A stretch of DNA of 64,000 nt from Rathayibacter oskolensis (GTDB lineage Bacteria; Actinomycetota; Actinomycetes; Actinomycetales; Microbacteriaceae): assembly GCF_900177245.1 (NCBI RefSeq), contig NZ_FXBM01000002.1, positions 1,116,001 through 1,180,000 of the forward strand, in the 5' to 3' direction. The notes under the pieces are model-generated. The model was given only the letters and a program-made list of their open reading frames with translations, was not told where the DNA came from and did no database searches. A program made the position numbers and the translations under genes. This document shows positions 49,567 through 58,611 of this stretch, piece after piece; position 1 is the stretch's first letter, and each line of letters opens with the position of its first letter.

Positions 49567-50876
49567 CGTCGCGGGGCCTTCCGGGTGAGGGGGGAGGAGG
49601 AGGGGGTGCCGGCGGCGCCGCTGAGGACGGAGTCGTCGGCGAGTCCGTCGAGGACGGCGGAGTAGGCGCGCTCCGTGTCCGCGGCGACGCGGTCCCAGGA
49701 GTAGCGGGACTCGACGCGCTCGCGACCGGCCGCTCCGTAGGCGCGAGCGCGCTCCGGGTCGTCGATCAGAGCGGCGAGCGCGGAGGCGAGGGCTGCGGGG
49801 TCGCGCGGCGGGACGTGCACGCCGGTGACGTCCTCGACGACCGTGTCGATGAGGCCGCCGACGGAGGAGGCGACCACGGGCACGCCGCACGCCATCGCCT
49901 CGAGGGGCGTGATCCCGAACGGCTCGTACCAGGGCGCGCAGACCACGATGTCGGCCGAGCGGAGCATCGCGGGCATCTCGGCCTGCGAGAGCTGACCCAC
50001 GAGCGCGACGCGATCGGCGACTCCCAGGCCCTCGACGATCGCGTGCAGCCGCTGGTACTCGGGGTCGGCCGCGAGGGCGTCGCCCGAGCCCGAGCCGCCG
50101 ACGATCACCAGCTCGGCGTCGTGCCCGTCGGCGACGACGCGGGCCAGGGCCTCGATGGCGTGCCCCATGCCCTTGCGCGGGACGAGGCGGCCGATGCTCA
50201 TCAGCCGGGTGCGGCCGGTGCGCGGCGCGACGGGGCCGTCGGGAGTGAAGCGCTCGATGTCGACCCCGCACGGCACGACCGAGATGGCTCCTGTCGGCAC
50301 GCCGAGGTTCTTGAGCTCGAAGGCCTCGTCGGAGCAGGTCGCCACGATGCGGTCGGCGCTCAGGCCCACTCCCGGCTCGAGCCACTCGCGCTCGGCGGGG
50401 CTCGTGTCGAGGGCTCCCTGCTGGCGCCGCTTGACGACTCCGAGCGCGTGGAAGGTGTGCACCACGGGGACGCGGCGGCCGGTGGCGCGCTCCACCTGCT
50501 CCGAGGCGTCGAGCGCGGCGACCCCGGACATCCAGAAGTGGCTGTGCACCAGGTCGGGGCGCTCGTCGACCCACTCCGCGGCGAGGTCGCGCGCGAAGTC
50601 GGCCATGAAGGGGAGCAGGTCGTCCTTGGGGACGCGCCGGGCGGGGCCCGCGTCGACGTGCACGACCTCGACTCCCGAGGTGAAGGGGACGCGGCGCGGC
50701 AGCGTCGGGTCGTCGCGCCGGGTGTAGACGACCACGCGGTGACCGCGCCGGGCGAGCGCCTCGGCGAGGGCCGCGACGTGGACGTTCTGCCCGCCGGCGT
50801 CGACGCCTCCGAGCGTCGCCAGAGGGCTGGCGTGCTCGGAGACCATCGCGATGGTGAGCGGCGAGGTCTGGCTCAT
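49563..50876 (-). CDS. family 4 glycosyltransferase
   Basis: 437 residues, GT-B fold. N-terminal [30 protein letters not shown] (MshA/sucrose-synthase-like GG loop), central [20 protein letters not shown], and C-terminal [20 protein letters not shown] with the retaining-enzyme Glu motif. Uses a nucleotide sugar to extend the glycan; the sugar cannot be told. Overlaps its neighbours by 4 bp. Confidence 0.9.
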   Translation of the reverse strand: MSQTSPLTIAMVSEHASPLATLGGVDAGGQNVHVAALAEALARRGHRVVVYTRRDDPTLPRRVPFTSGVEVVHVDAGPARRVPKDDLLPFMADFARDLAAEWVDERPDLVHSHFWMSGVAALDASEQVERATGRRVPVVHTFHALGVVKRRQQGALDTSPAEREWLEPGVGLSADRIVATCSDEAFELKNLGVPTGAISVVPCGVDIERFTPDGPVAPRTGRTRLMSIGRLVPRKGMGHAIEALARVVADGHDAELVIVGGSGSGDALAADPEYQRLHAIVEGLGVADRVALVGQLSQAEMPAMLRSADIVVCAPWYEPFGITPLEAMACGVPVVASSVGGLIDTVVEDVTGVHVPPRDPAALASALAALIDDPERARAYGAAGRERVESRYSWDRVAADTERAYSAVLDGLADDSVLSGAAGTPSSSPLTRKAPRR

Positions 50877-51871
50877 CGGGTGCTCCCTGCTCGGTTGTCG
50901 GCGGGCCTGCGGCCGGAACGGCGAGGAAGGTCCGAGAGGAGCTCGTCCCAGTCGCGGTGGAACCGGCCGAGCCCGTAGCGCTCGAGGGCGCTCTCGCGGG
51001 CGACGGCCCCGGCGCGGGCTGCCCGCTCCGGATCCTCGATCAGCGCCCGCGCCGAGGCGGCGAGCGCGTCGAGGTCGTTCGAGATCGCTCCGGCCTCGGG
51101 AGGCACGGCGCGCCCCGCCTCCGTGGTCTCGAGCGTCACGACCGGCATGCCGAGGTGCATCGCCTCGAGCAGCGCCAGGCCGAGCGAGGTCCAGCGGAAG
51201 GGGTGCAGGTAGACGCGGCGGCGGGCGAGCGCCGAGTGCATCTCTCCGGTGCGGACATCACCCTGCACTCCCACCGCCTCCAGCCCCGGCAGCTCGCGCA
51301 GGCGGTCGGTCTTCATGCCGAAGACGTCCAGCGGTGCGAGGTCGGCGAAGCGGGGGAGGAGGTCGGTCCCCGCGACCCTGCCGCGGCGCACCGGCTCGTT
51401 CACGACGACTCCGAAGTGCGGGAGCTCGCCCGTGTAGAGCGGCCCGGGATCGTGGATCCCGTGCTCGATGACGGTGGTGGTGGTCGACCCGGTGTCCCAC
51501 ATCAGCGCGTTGAAGTGCGTGACGTGCACGAGGACGAGATCGTCGCGATCGGCGAGCGGATGACGGTTGTCGGGCACATCGCCGCGGGGCGTGTTGTGCT
51601 CGATGTAGACCGCGGGCAGGTCGAGCCCGAGCCGGCGGCCGAGCAGTCGCTCCGCCTCGGCGAGCTCCTCCGGGCGCTGCAGCAGCACGGCGTCGACGTC
51701 GGCCTCGCGCAGCTGGTCGGGAGCGATCTCGATCGCGTTCGGCCAGTCGCGACCGCCGGTGCCGAGACCCCAGCCGTCGCGCTCCGGGGTGGTGGGGAGC
51801 AGGTACTCGTGGTCGCCGCGGACGAACGCGTCCGCCCAGCCGCCGTGCACGTGCCAGAGCAGGATCCTCAT
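50873..51871 (-). CDS. glycosyltransferase, GT-B type
   Basis: 332 residues. [19 protein letters not shown] start; mid region [16 protein letters not shown]-terminal [21 protein letters not shown] resembles the donor-binding motif of GT4-like enzymes. It has a shorter N-domain than the preceding GT4. ATG 51871 overlaps the GT9 stop. The sugar is unknown. Confidence 0.82.
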   Translation of the reverse strand: MRILLWHVHGGWADAFVRGDHEYLLPTTPERDGWGLGTGGRDWPNAIEIAPDQLREADVDAVLLQRPEELAEAERLLGRRLGLDLPAVYIEHNTPRGDVPDNRHPLADRDDLVLVHVTHFNALMWDTGSTTTTVIEHGIHDPGPLYTGELPHFGVVVNEPVRRGRVAGTDLLPRFADLAPLDVFGMKTDRLRELPGLEAVGVQGDVRTGEMHSALARRRVYLHPFRWTSLGLALLEAMHLGMPVVTLETTEAGRAVPPEAGAISNDLDALAASARALIEDPERAARAGAVARESALERYGLGRFHRDWDELLSDLPRRSGRRPADNRAGSTR

Positions 51872-52914
51872 GCCATCGCCTCCGTCGTCGTCGCCGTGCG
51901 CGCACCGAGTCGCAGCGCGGCAGCGACCGCCTCCTCGGCGCTCACCCCCGCGAGGCAGGGGTGGCCGGGCACCGGGCAGACCCGGGCCCGCGAGCCGGCG
52001 CACGGCGCGTGCTGGTCGCCGAGCAGCTCGACCGGCACCCCGTAGGGCGCCCAGCGGATCGCGGGGACGACCGGTGCGAACAGGCTGACGACCGGTGTGC
52101 CGACCGCCGCGGCGAGGTGCGCGGGGCCCGTGTTGCCGCTGATCACGACGTCGGCGCGCGCCAGCACCTCGGCGGCACCGGCGAAGTCGGTGACGCCGCC
52201 CAGGTCGATCCCGCGGCTGCCCGCGACCTGCGCGGTCAGGGTGCGCTCGCCCGGTCCGCCGGTGACGGCGACCGCCCAGCCCTCGTCGGCGAGCAGCTCG
52301 ACCGCGCGCGCCGCGTTCTCGGCCGGCCAGGCGCGGGCGGGCACCGCCGCACCGGGGTGCACGACGACGTAGCGGCCGATCCCCTCGAGCACCTCGGGGA
52401 GGCGCCCCTCGCGGCGCACCCGGAGGCGGCCGTCGTCGCCGTCGGGGAGGGGGAAGCCTGCGGCGGCGGCGATCGCGAGGGCGCGCTCGGGCTCCGGCTG
52501 GTCCTCCTCGAGACTCTCGCCGGGGACGAGGCGGACGTCGAGCAGCGCGCCGGCGAAGTCGACGGAGGCGCCCGTGATGCGGGCGACGCCGGCGAGGCGC
52601 AGCAGCAGCGCGAGCGGCAGCGGCGACTGGTGGAAGGAGGTGAGGACGACCGCCTCGTCGGGGGCGAACTCCTCGACGATCCCGCGCAGCTCGTCGACGA
52701 GCTCGGCGTCGACCGGGCGGGAGGCGTCGCCGATCCAGGGGCACCACCAGGTGCGCACCGACGACGGTCCGGGCAGCAGTGCCGCGGCGGGAGCGCCCTG
52801 CGGACCGCACAGCAGCAGCACCTCGGCGTCCGCCGCGATCGCCCGCACGGCCGGACCGCACAGCAGCACATCGCCCGCGCTGTCGAGGCGGGCGACGAGC
52901 ACGCGCCGGGTCAC
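51868..52914 (-). CDS. family 9 glycosyltransferase (heptosyltransferase type), copy 2
   Basis: 348 residues from GTG 52914. VLVARLDSAGDVLLCGPAVRAI at the start, VVHPGAAVPARAWP in the middle and SGNTGPAHLAAAVGTPVVSLF at the nucleotide-sugar site: a GT9 enzyme, most similar to LPS heptosyltransferases. Overlaps gmhB by a GTGA. Probably transfers a heptose. Confidence 0.88.
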   Translation of the reverse strand: MTRRVLVARLDSAGDVLLCGPAVRAIAADAEVLLLCGPQGAPAAALLPGPSSVRTWWCPWIGDASRPVDAELVDELRGIVEEFAPDEAVVLTSFHQSPLPLALLLRLAGVARITGASVDFAGALLDVRLVPGESLEEDQPEPERALAIAAAAGFPLPDGDDGRLRVRREGRLPEVLEGIGRYVVVHPGAAVPARAWPAENAARAVELLADEGWAVAVTGGPGERTLTAQVAGSRGIDLGGVTDFAGAAEVLARADVVISGNTGPAHLAAAVGTPVVSLFAPVVPAIRWAPYGVPVELLGDQHAPCAGSRARVCPVPGHPCLAGVSAEEAVAAALRLGARTATTTEAMA

Positions 52915-53498
52915 TCGGCGTCTCCGTCGGGCTGCATCGCGAGCAGCAGCTCGACCGCCTCGAGGAGCGTCGCCGCCCGCAGCGGGGCGGCGGCCACCTC
53001 CTCCGAGCGGGTGATCGGGGTCGGCACGATCACGCCGCGCGCGCCGGCCGCCGCGGCTGCGCCGACGTCGGCGCCGATGTCGCCGATCACGGCGAGGCTC
53101 TCCGGGGGCAGCCCCAGCGCCTCGGCCGCTCCGAGCACCATCCCTGGCGCGGGCTTGCGGCAGTCGCAGCCGTCGGCCGGCCCGTGCGGGCAGAGCATCC
53201 AGACGTCGAAGCCGCCGAAGAGCTCGTCGACCCGCGCGTTGACCGCGTCGGCCTGGGCGCGGTCGATGATGCCGCGGGCGATCCCCGACTGGTTCGTGAC
53301 GACGCCGAGGGCGAGCCCCGCCTCGCGCGCCCGCTCGACGGCGTCGAGCGCGGTCGGCATCGGGACGACCTTCTCGGGGTCCCCGTTGTAGGGGACGTCG
53401 ACCACGAGCGTCGCATCGCGGTCGAAGAGGATCCCGCGCAGCCGCGGCGCCCGCGCGCGGGCGGCGGTCGCGGTGCTCCGGAGGATCGAGACGTTCAC
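52911..53498 (-). CDS. gmhB: D-glycero-D-manno-heptose 1,7-bisphosphate phosphatase
   Basis: 195-residue HAD phosphatase. Motif I ILFDRDATLVVDVPY (Asp 26 and 28, with Ala where GmhB usually has Gly), zinc site CPHGPADGCDCRKPAPGM (Cys/His pattern as in GmhB), motif IV GDIGADVGAAAAAG. Removes the C7 phosphate between the two HldE steps. GTG 53498 starts the operon; the predicted -10 ends 9 nt upstream. First of seven genes ending at the SDR. Confidence 0.9.
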   Translation of the reverse strand: MNVSILRSTATAARARAPRLRGILFDRDATLVVDVPYNGDPEKVVPMPTALDAVERAREAGLALGVVTNQSGIARGIIDRAQADAVNARVDELFGGFDVWMLCPHGPADGCDCRKPAPGMVLGAAEALGLPPESLAVIGDIGADVGAAAAAGARGVIVPTPITRSEEVAAAPLRAATLLEAVELLLAMQPDGDAE

Positions 53499-53507
53499 TT
53501 CTTCCTC

Positions 53508-53533
53508 GTACCCCCTGCACCGGGTCCGTAAAC
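53508..53533 (-). promoter_or_regulatory. SigB/SigF-like promoter of gmhB operon
   Basis: On the minus strand GTTT (53533-53530), 16 bp, GGGTAC (53513-53508). It matches the GTTT-N15-17-GGGTA pattern of SigF-type factors. The sigma gene is 1 kb away. Confidence 0.65.
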
Positions 53534-53591
53534 GCGAGGAGGGAGAAGTCGTCGCGCTCGGGCGCGTCGAGGCTCCGATCTCCCCGGTCGC

Positions 53592-53616
53592 GTCTGAGCC
53601 CTCGGCAGCGGGGTAC
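53592..53616 (+). promoter_or_regulatory. SigB/SigF-like promoter of third GT9 gene
   Basis: GTCT (53592-53595), 15 bp, GGGTAC (53611-53616), divergent from the gmhB promoter in a 144-bp interval. Its CGTACCCC/GGGGTACG halves are mirror images. Confidence 0.6.
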
Positions 53617-53642
53617 GGGAGTCGCGACAGGAAGGAGGCGCC

Positions 53643-54665
53643 GTGCGCGCTCTCACCGACCCCGACGGCACCCCGGAGATCCTCGCGCTGCGTGCGCTGA
53701 AGCTCGGCGACATCCTCGTCGCGGTCCCGGCGCTGCACGCGCTCCGCCGCGGCTTCCCCGAGCACCGGCTGATCTTGGCGACCACGCCCTGGCTCGAGCC
53801 GATCGTCGATCTGATCGACGGCCTCGACGCCCTGGTCCCGACGCTGCACGGTCTCGACGATCCGCTCCCCGTGGCGCCGGACCGCATCGACCTCGCCGTC
53901 AATCTGCACGGCAACGGGCCGGAGTCGCGGGACGCGCTGCTCGCTCTCCGGCCGCGGCGGACCCTCGAGTTCCGCGTGCCGGCCCTCGATCCGGGCGCCG
54001 GCCCCGATGACCCGCGACCCCTCTGGATCGACGGCGAGCTCGAGCGCGCGCGCTGGGCCCGGCTCGTGAACTCGATCGGCCTCGACGCCGACCCCGAGGA
54101 CGTCGGCATCGCGGTGCCCGAGGTCGCGGCGCCCGTGGCCGGTGCCGCGGTGGTGCACATCGGCGCCTTCTACGGCTCGAGGGAGTGGCCGGAGGAGCGC
54201 TTCGCCGCGGTCGCGCAGGCGCTCGCCGCCCAGGGCCACCGCGTCGTCTTCACCGGAGGCGCGAACGAGGCCGACCGCGCGCGCCGGGTCGCCGAGATCG
54301 CCGGCGTCGGCGAGGTGCTCGCGGGAGGGATCGACCTGGCGGAGTTCGCCGCGGTGGTCGCCTCCGCCGAGGTCGTCGTGACGGTCGACACCGGAGCGGC
54401 CCATCTCGCCTCGGCCTACGGGATCCCCTCCGTGGTGATCTTCGGACCGGCCCCGCCCGAGGCCTGGGGCCCGCCCGTCACCGGCCCGCACGTCGTGCTC
54501 ACCGACGCGTCGCTGCGCCGCGGCGACGTCTTCTCGGCGGAGCCCGACCCTGCGCTGCTCGCTGTGCAGGTCGACGACGTCCTCGACGCCCTGGCCTCGC
54601 TCCCCGATCGCGCCGGAGCGCACCTCAGGCGGTCCGCAGTCGGGCACTCGAGCCGACGGGAGTGA
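53643..54665 (+). CDS. family 9 glycosyltransferase (heptosyltransferase type), copy 3
   Basis: 340 residues from GTG 53643 with a strong site AGGAAGGAGG upstream. LALRALKLGDILVAVPALHAL, then VVHIGAFYGSREWPEERF and VDTGAAHLASAYGIPSVVIFG are GT9 motifs, though the usual GNDSG is TVDTGA. Its last 41 bp overlap the 3' end of the sigma gene on the other strand. Probable heptosyltransferase. Confidence 0.87.
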   Translation: MRALTDPDGTPEILALRALKLGDILVAVPALHALRRGFPEHRLILATTPWLEPIVDLIDGLDALVPTLHGLDDPLPVAPDRIDLAVNLHGNGPESRDALLALRPRRTLEFRVPALDPGAGPDDPRPLWIDGELERARWARLVNSIGLDADPEDVGIAVPEVAAPVAGAAVVHIGAFYGSREWPEERFAAVAQALAAQGHRVVFTGGANEADRARRVAEIAGVGEVLAGGIDLAEFAAVVASAEVVVTVDTGAAHLASAYGIPSVVIFGPAPPEAWGPPVTGPHVVLTDASLRRGDVFSAEPDPALLAVQVDDVLDALASLPDRAGAHLRRSAVGHSSRRE

Positions 54666-55485
54666 CCGTGGCGACCCGGCCGCGCGGCTGCTGCGCGCGC
54701 GACGGGGCGCCGAGGCGGTCGGCGAGCTGAGCGAGGATCCGGCGCTGCAGGCGCGACACCTGCATCTGCGTGGTGCCGAGGGCGTCCGCGATCTGCTGCT
54801 GGGTCATCTCCTCGACGAACCGCATCCGGAGCAGCTCGCGCTGGCCCTCCTCGAGCTCGCCGAGCGCGTCGGCCAGGCCGTGGCGGCGCTCGATCCCGGC
54901 GAGCCGCTCGTCCTCGCCGCCGAGCGTCTCGCTCAGCCGCACTCCCGCCTCGCCGACCGTCTCGTCGAGCGACAGCGGGTGACCGGCGGTCCGAGCATCG
55001 GCGACGTCGCCGACCTCGACGCCGAGGCGGTGGGCGATCTCGCGGTCGGAGGGGTGGCGTCCGAGCTCCTGCGCCAGCTCCTCCGCCACGAGGGTGCTGC
55101 GGCGGTGCAGCTCCTGCACCCCGCGGGGCGGGCGGATCATCCAGCCGAGATCGCGGAGGTGGCGCTTGAGCTCGCCGGTGATGGTCGGCACCGCGAAGGC
55201 GGCGAAGCTGTCGCCGCGCTCGGGGGTGAAGCGCTGCGCGGCCTTGACGAGGCCGACGTAGGCGACCTGGCGCAGATCCGCTCCGTCGCCGCTGCCTCCG
55301 CGCGACACGCGACGGGCCATGGCCTCGGCCAGGCCGAGGTGATCGAGCACGATGCGCTCGCGGATGCGGTCGGCCTCGGCCGCCTCGGCTGTCGCGGCGC
55401 GGTGGAAGAGCGAGAGGGTGCGAGCGTCCTTCTCCTCGCGGGCGGAGTCCGACAGCGCTGCGGGCGCGAGGCGGGTGAGGCTCAT
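54625..55485 (-). CDS. SigB/SigF-family sigma factor
   Basis: 286 residues from ATG 55485 behind GAAAGGAG. Region 2 (RIRERIVLDHLGLAEAMARR, GADLRQVAYVGLVKAAQRF), region 3 and region 4 helix-turn-helix (LRMRFVEEMTQQQIADALGTTQMQVSRLQ) in order, as in stress and sporulation-type factors. No anti-sigma or anti-anti-sigma gene is adjacent. The four SigF-like promoters next door make it a candidate regulator of the heptose cluster. Confidence 0.9.
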   Translation of the reverse strand: MSLTRLAPAALSDSAREEKDARTLSLFHRAATAEAAEADRIRERIVLDHLGLAEAMARRVSRGGSGDGADLRQVAYVGLVKAAQRFTPERGDSFAAFAVPTITGELKRHLRDLGWMIRPPRGVQELHRRSTLVAEELAQELGRHPSDREIAHRLGVEVGDVADARTAGHPLSLDETVGEAGVRLSETLGGEDERLAGIERRHGLADALGELEEGQRELLRMRFVEEMTQQQIADALGTTQMQVSRLQRRILAQLADRLGAPSRAQQPRGRVATVTPVGSSARLRTA

Positions 55486-55616
55486 CCGGGCTCCTTTCGA
55501 TGCTGGCAGTTGACGGTCGGCTTCGGGGGGCGCCTCCTCGGACGCAGTCCTCCTTCCGGGGCCGGGTGGAGGGGAGAGGCAGGGTGGAACGGCCTCGAGA
55601 AGAAGCTCTCCGGCCA

Positions 55617-55681
55617 GAGCACCACTGCTCCTGCCTCTTCGGCAGCCCATTGACTCGGAGCACTGCTTCGCGCTAGTGCTC
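55617..55681. repeat. cluster of inverted repeats between sigma gene and gltX
   Basis: GAGCA-CCAC-TGCTC (55617-55630), CTGCC-TCTTC-GGCAG (55631-55645) and GAGCACT-N10-AGTGCTC (55658-55681) in 65 bp. The first and third share the GAGCA half-site. Possible regulatory sites of the divergent genes. Confidence 0.4.
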
Positions 55682-55729
55682 GGGACGGCCGGCGGCGGCG
55701 CTCACGGGCGGTGCGCGGGTGCTCGCGGC

Positions 55730-55745
55730 TAGAATCGGGGCCGTA
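55730..55745 (+). promoter_or_regulatory. -10 box of gltX, near-leaderless start
   Basis: TAGAAT (55730-55735) ends 9 nt before ATG 55745. Confidence 0.45.
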
Positions 55746-57298
55746 TGTCTGAGCTCACTCCGTCCCTGGATCGCGCGCCCGACGCGCACCCGTTCACCAC
55801 GGCGACCGGGAGCGACGTCCGCGTCCGCTTCTGCCCGTCCCCGACCGGGACGCCGCACGTCGGCCTCATCCGCACGGCCCTGTTCAACTGGGCCTACGCG
55901 CGGCACACCGGGGGCACCTTCGTCTTCCGCATCGAGGACACCGATGCGGCCCGCGACAGCGAGGAGAGCTACGAGCAGATCGTCGACGCGCTGCGCTGGC
56001 TGAGGCTCGACTGGGACGAGGGCGTCGGAGTCGGCGGCCCGCACGGCCCGTACCGCCAGTCGGAGCGGAGCGACGTCTACCTCGACGTGATCGCGCGCCT
56101 GCTCGAGTCGGGTCACCTCTACGAGAGCTACTCGACGGCCGAGGAGATCGACGCGCGCAACGAGGCCGCCGGACGAGCCAAGCAGCACGGCTACGACAAC
56201 GTCGACCGCGGGCTCACCGACGAGCAGCGCGCGGCCCTCCGCGCCGAGGGCCGTCAGCCGGCGCTCCGCCTCCGGGTCCCCGACGCCGACCTGTCGTTCG
56301 ACGACCTCGTGCGCGGGCCGATCACGTTCCCGGCCGGCTCGTTCAGCGACTTCGTCGTGGTGCGCCCGAACGGCCAGCCGCTCTACACGCTGGTGAACCC
56401 GGTCGACGACGCGATCATGCAGATCACGCACGTCCTCCGCGGCGAAGACATCCTGCCCTCGACCGCCCGTCAGATCGCGCTGTACCACGCACTGATCGAC
56501 ATCGGAGTCACCACCTTCGTCCCGCGCTTCGGCCACCTCCCCTACGTGATGGGCGAGGGCAACAAGAAGCTCTCGAAGCGCGACCCGTCCTCGAACCTCT
56601 TCCACCACCGCGACCGCGGCTTCATCCCCGAGGGCCTGGTCAACTACCTGGCGCTCCTCGGCTGGTCGCTGACGCACGACCGCGACGTCTTCTCGATCGA
56701 CGAGATGGTCGCCGCGTTCGACGTCGCCGACGTGAACCCGAACCCGGCGCGCTTCGACCTCAAGAAGGCGGAGTCGATCAACGGCGACCACATCCGCCTC
56801 CTGACGGTGGAGGACTTCACCGACAGGACGGTGCCCTACCTCATCGCCGCGGGAGTGCTCGCGGGCGAGCCGACCGTCGAGCAGCGCGGCGTGCTCGACG
56901 CCGCGGCCCCGCTCGTGCAGGAGCGCATCGGGCTCCTCGGTGAGGCGCCGGGGATGCTGGGCTTCCTCTTCACGACCGCCGACGCGCTCGAGTACGACGA
57001 CGACGCACTGAAGGGGCTGCCCGCGAACGCCGGCGAGGTCCTCGCGGCGTCGATCGGTGCGCTCGAGCTGGTGCCCGAGGGGGAGTGGCTGACCGCCGCG
57101 GTGCAGGAGGCGCTCGCGTCGGCCCTGATCGAGGGACTCGGCCTCAAGCCCCGCATCGCCTACGGCCCGCTGCGCACCGCGATCTCGGGGCGGCGCGTGT
57201 CGCCTCCGCTGTTCGAGTCGATGGAGATCCTCGGCAAGACGGAGTCGATCGCCCGCCTCGACCGCCTCTCCGCCCACCTCGTCTCCCGGTCCGCCTGA
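55745..57298 (+). CDS. gltX: glutamyl-tRNA synthetase
   Basis: 517 residues, class I. HIGH-type motif in [21 protein letters not shown] (about residue 30-50), KMSKS-type [11 protein letters not shown] (about 275) and a C-terminal helical anticodon-binding part. Charges tRNA-Glu; in bacteria using GatCAB a non-discriminating enzyme also loads tRNA-Gln. A tRNA-Gln gene lies 1.1 kb downstream. The flavoprotein gene follows 2 bp after the stop. Confidence 0.96.
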   Translation: MSELTPSLDRAPDAHPFTTATGSDVRVRFCPSPTGTPHVGLIRTALFNWAYARHTGGTFVFRIEDTDAARDSEESYEQIVDALRWLRLDWDEGVGVGGPHGPYRQSERSDVYLDVIARLLESGHLYESYSTAEEIDARNEAAGRAKQHGYDNVDRGLTDEQRAALRAEGRQPALRLRVPDADLSFDDLVRGPITFPAGSFSDFVVVRPNGQPLYTLVNPVDDAIMQITHVLRGEDILPSTARQIALYHALIDIGVTTFVPRFGHLPYVMGEGNKKLSKRDPSSNLFHHRDRGFIPEGLVNYLALLGWSLTHDRDVFSIDEMVAAFDVADVNPNPARFDLKKAESINGDHIRLLTVEDFTDRTVPYLIAAGVLAGEPTVEQRGVLDAAAPLVQERIGLLGEAPGMLGFLFTTADALEYDDDALKGLPANAGEVLAASIGALELVPEGEWLTAAVQEALASALIEGLGLKPRIAYGPLRTAISGRRVSPPLFESMEILGKTESIARLDRLSAHLVSRSA

Positions 57299-57300
57299 TC

Positions 57301-58299
57301 ATGGGCGAGGCAGTGGGAGGCCGCTACGACGTCGTCGTGATCGGCGCGGGCCCCGCCGGGCTGTCGGCGGGCCTCAATCTCGTCCGCGCGCGCCGCAGCG
57401 TGCTGCTGCTCGACGCCAACCGCCCGCGCAACGCGGCGACGCTGCACTCCCACGGCTTCATCACGCGCGACGGCATCTCGCCCCTCGAGCTGCGCCGCCT
57501 CGGCCGCGAGGAGCTCGAGCACTACGAGGGTGCGGAGGTGCACAACGGCCTGGTCACCTCGGTCGAGCGCTCGGGAGGCGAGTTCGTGGTCTCGTCCCGC
57601 GGCGTGCGCGGCTCGGCCGACCGCTGCGTGATCGCGACCGCGGTGGTGATCGCCGGTGGACTGGCCGAGAAGCTGCCGGCGCTGCCGAGCCTCCGCGCCT
57701 ACTACGGCACCGCCGTGCACAGCTGCATGGAGTGCGACGGCTACGAGAAGGCGGGCGAGCCGCTCGCGCTCATCGGCGAGACCGACGACCTGGCCGAGCG
57801 CGCCATGCTGCTCTCGCAGTGGTCGACCGATCTGATCGTCTTCACCAACGGCGTCGGACTCGTCAGCGACGCCGACGAGTCGCTCCTCGGCTCGATCGGG
57901 GTGCGCGTCGACCGCCGCCCCGTCGCCGACCTGACCGGCGAGCGCGCCACCCTGACCGGCGTCGCACTCGCCGACGGCGACGTGATCCCGCGCACCGGCG
58001 CCTTCGTGCGCCCGATCTGGGTCCCCGCTCTCGACTACCTCGACGCCGCGGGCCCCGAGCGCGACGCCGACGGCTTCCTCCGCGTCGACCCGGGCGGCCG
58101 CACCACCGTCCCCGGCCTGTACGCGGCCGGCGAGGTCACAGCGCCCGGCCCGCAGCAGCTCATCGTCGCCGCGGGCTCCGGCGCGCAGGTCGCCTCCTCC
58201 GTCAACCGCGATCTCGTGCGCGCTCGCCTCGGCGAGGCCGCCCCGGAGGCGGAGCATCTCGCGATCCACGGACCCGATTTGAGCAGCGTGCGCCCGTAG
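57301..58299 (+). CDS. thioredoxin-reductase-like FAD oxidoreductase
   Basis: 332 residues. FAD site VVVIGAGPAGLSAGLNLVRAR, redox Cys pair in AVHSCMECDGYEK (CxxC), second nucleotide part in LALIGETDDL, and C-terminal PGLYAAGEVTAPGPQQLIVAAGSGA. TrxB-like but without the usual NADPH GxGxxA motif intact in the middle (GETDDLAERA). Coupled to gltX, 2-bp gap. Electron partner unknown. Confidence 0.88.
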   Translation: MGEAVGGRYDVVVIGAGPAGLSAGLNLVRARRSVLLLDANRPRNAATLHSHGFITRDGISPLELRRLGREELEHYEGAEVHNGLVTSVERSGGEFVVSSRGVRGSADRCVIATAVVIAGGLAEKLPALPSLRAYYGTAVHSCMECDGYEKAGEPLALIGETDDLAERAMLLSQWSTDLIVFTNGVGLVSDADESLLGSIGVRVDRRPVADLTGERATLTGVALADGDVIPRTGAFVRPIWVPALDYLDAAGPERDADGFLRVDPGGRTTVPGLYAAGEVTAPGPQQLIVAAGSGAQVASSVNRDLVRARLGEAAPEAEHLAIHGPDLSSVRP

Positions 58300-58307
58300 G
58301 GTACTGT
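58279..58307 (+). promoter_or_regulatory. promoter of tRNA-Gln
   Basis: TTGAGC (58279-58284), 17 bp, TACTGT (58302-58307): a near-consensus promoter. The -35 lies inside the end of the flavoprotein gene. Transcription would start about 60 nt before the tRNA. Confidence 0.7.
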
Positions 58308-58372
58308 CGTACCTCGGCGCCCGGCCTCGTTCCGGTCGCCGCCTGGTCCCGGGATCACCTCCGGATGACCAT

Positions 58373-58444
58373 TGGGGTATGGTGTAATTGGCAACACGGC
58401 TGATTCTGGTTCAGTTGTTCTTGGTTCGAGTCCAGGTACCCCAG
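58373..58444 (+). tRNA. tRNA-Gln (anticodon CTG)
   Basis: 72 nt. TGGGGTA pairs with TACCCCA, anticodon arm GCTGATTCTGGTTCAGT shows CTG, T-arm CTTGGTTCGAGTCCAGG. Discriminator G; CCA not encoded. tRNA genes are common targets for insertion; the next gene unit lies just downstream. Confidence 0.95.
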
Positions 58445-58611
58445 CACTTCGTCTTCTCCGCGATCGGCCGCTGATCGGACGCGAGGCGGCCCGCGCAGCC
58501 GGACGCGGACGTACCGCCAGCGAGAATCCGTCGCCGAACGCCGACCTCGTCGTCGAGCGGCCGGGGTCGCGGCACGTGGCGGCATCGGTCGCCACGACCA
58601 CCACGGCGCGA

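Noticed and set aside
58373-58611. Integrated element with att sites beside tRNA-Gln
   Set aside because: I saw no integrase gene and no repeat of the tRNA 3' end within the window.
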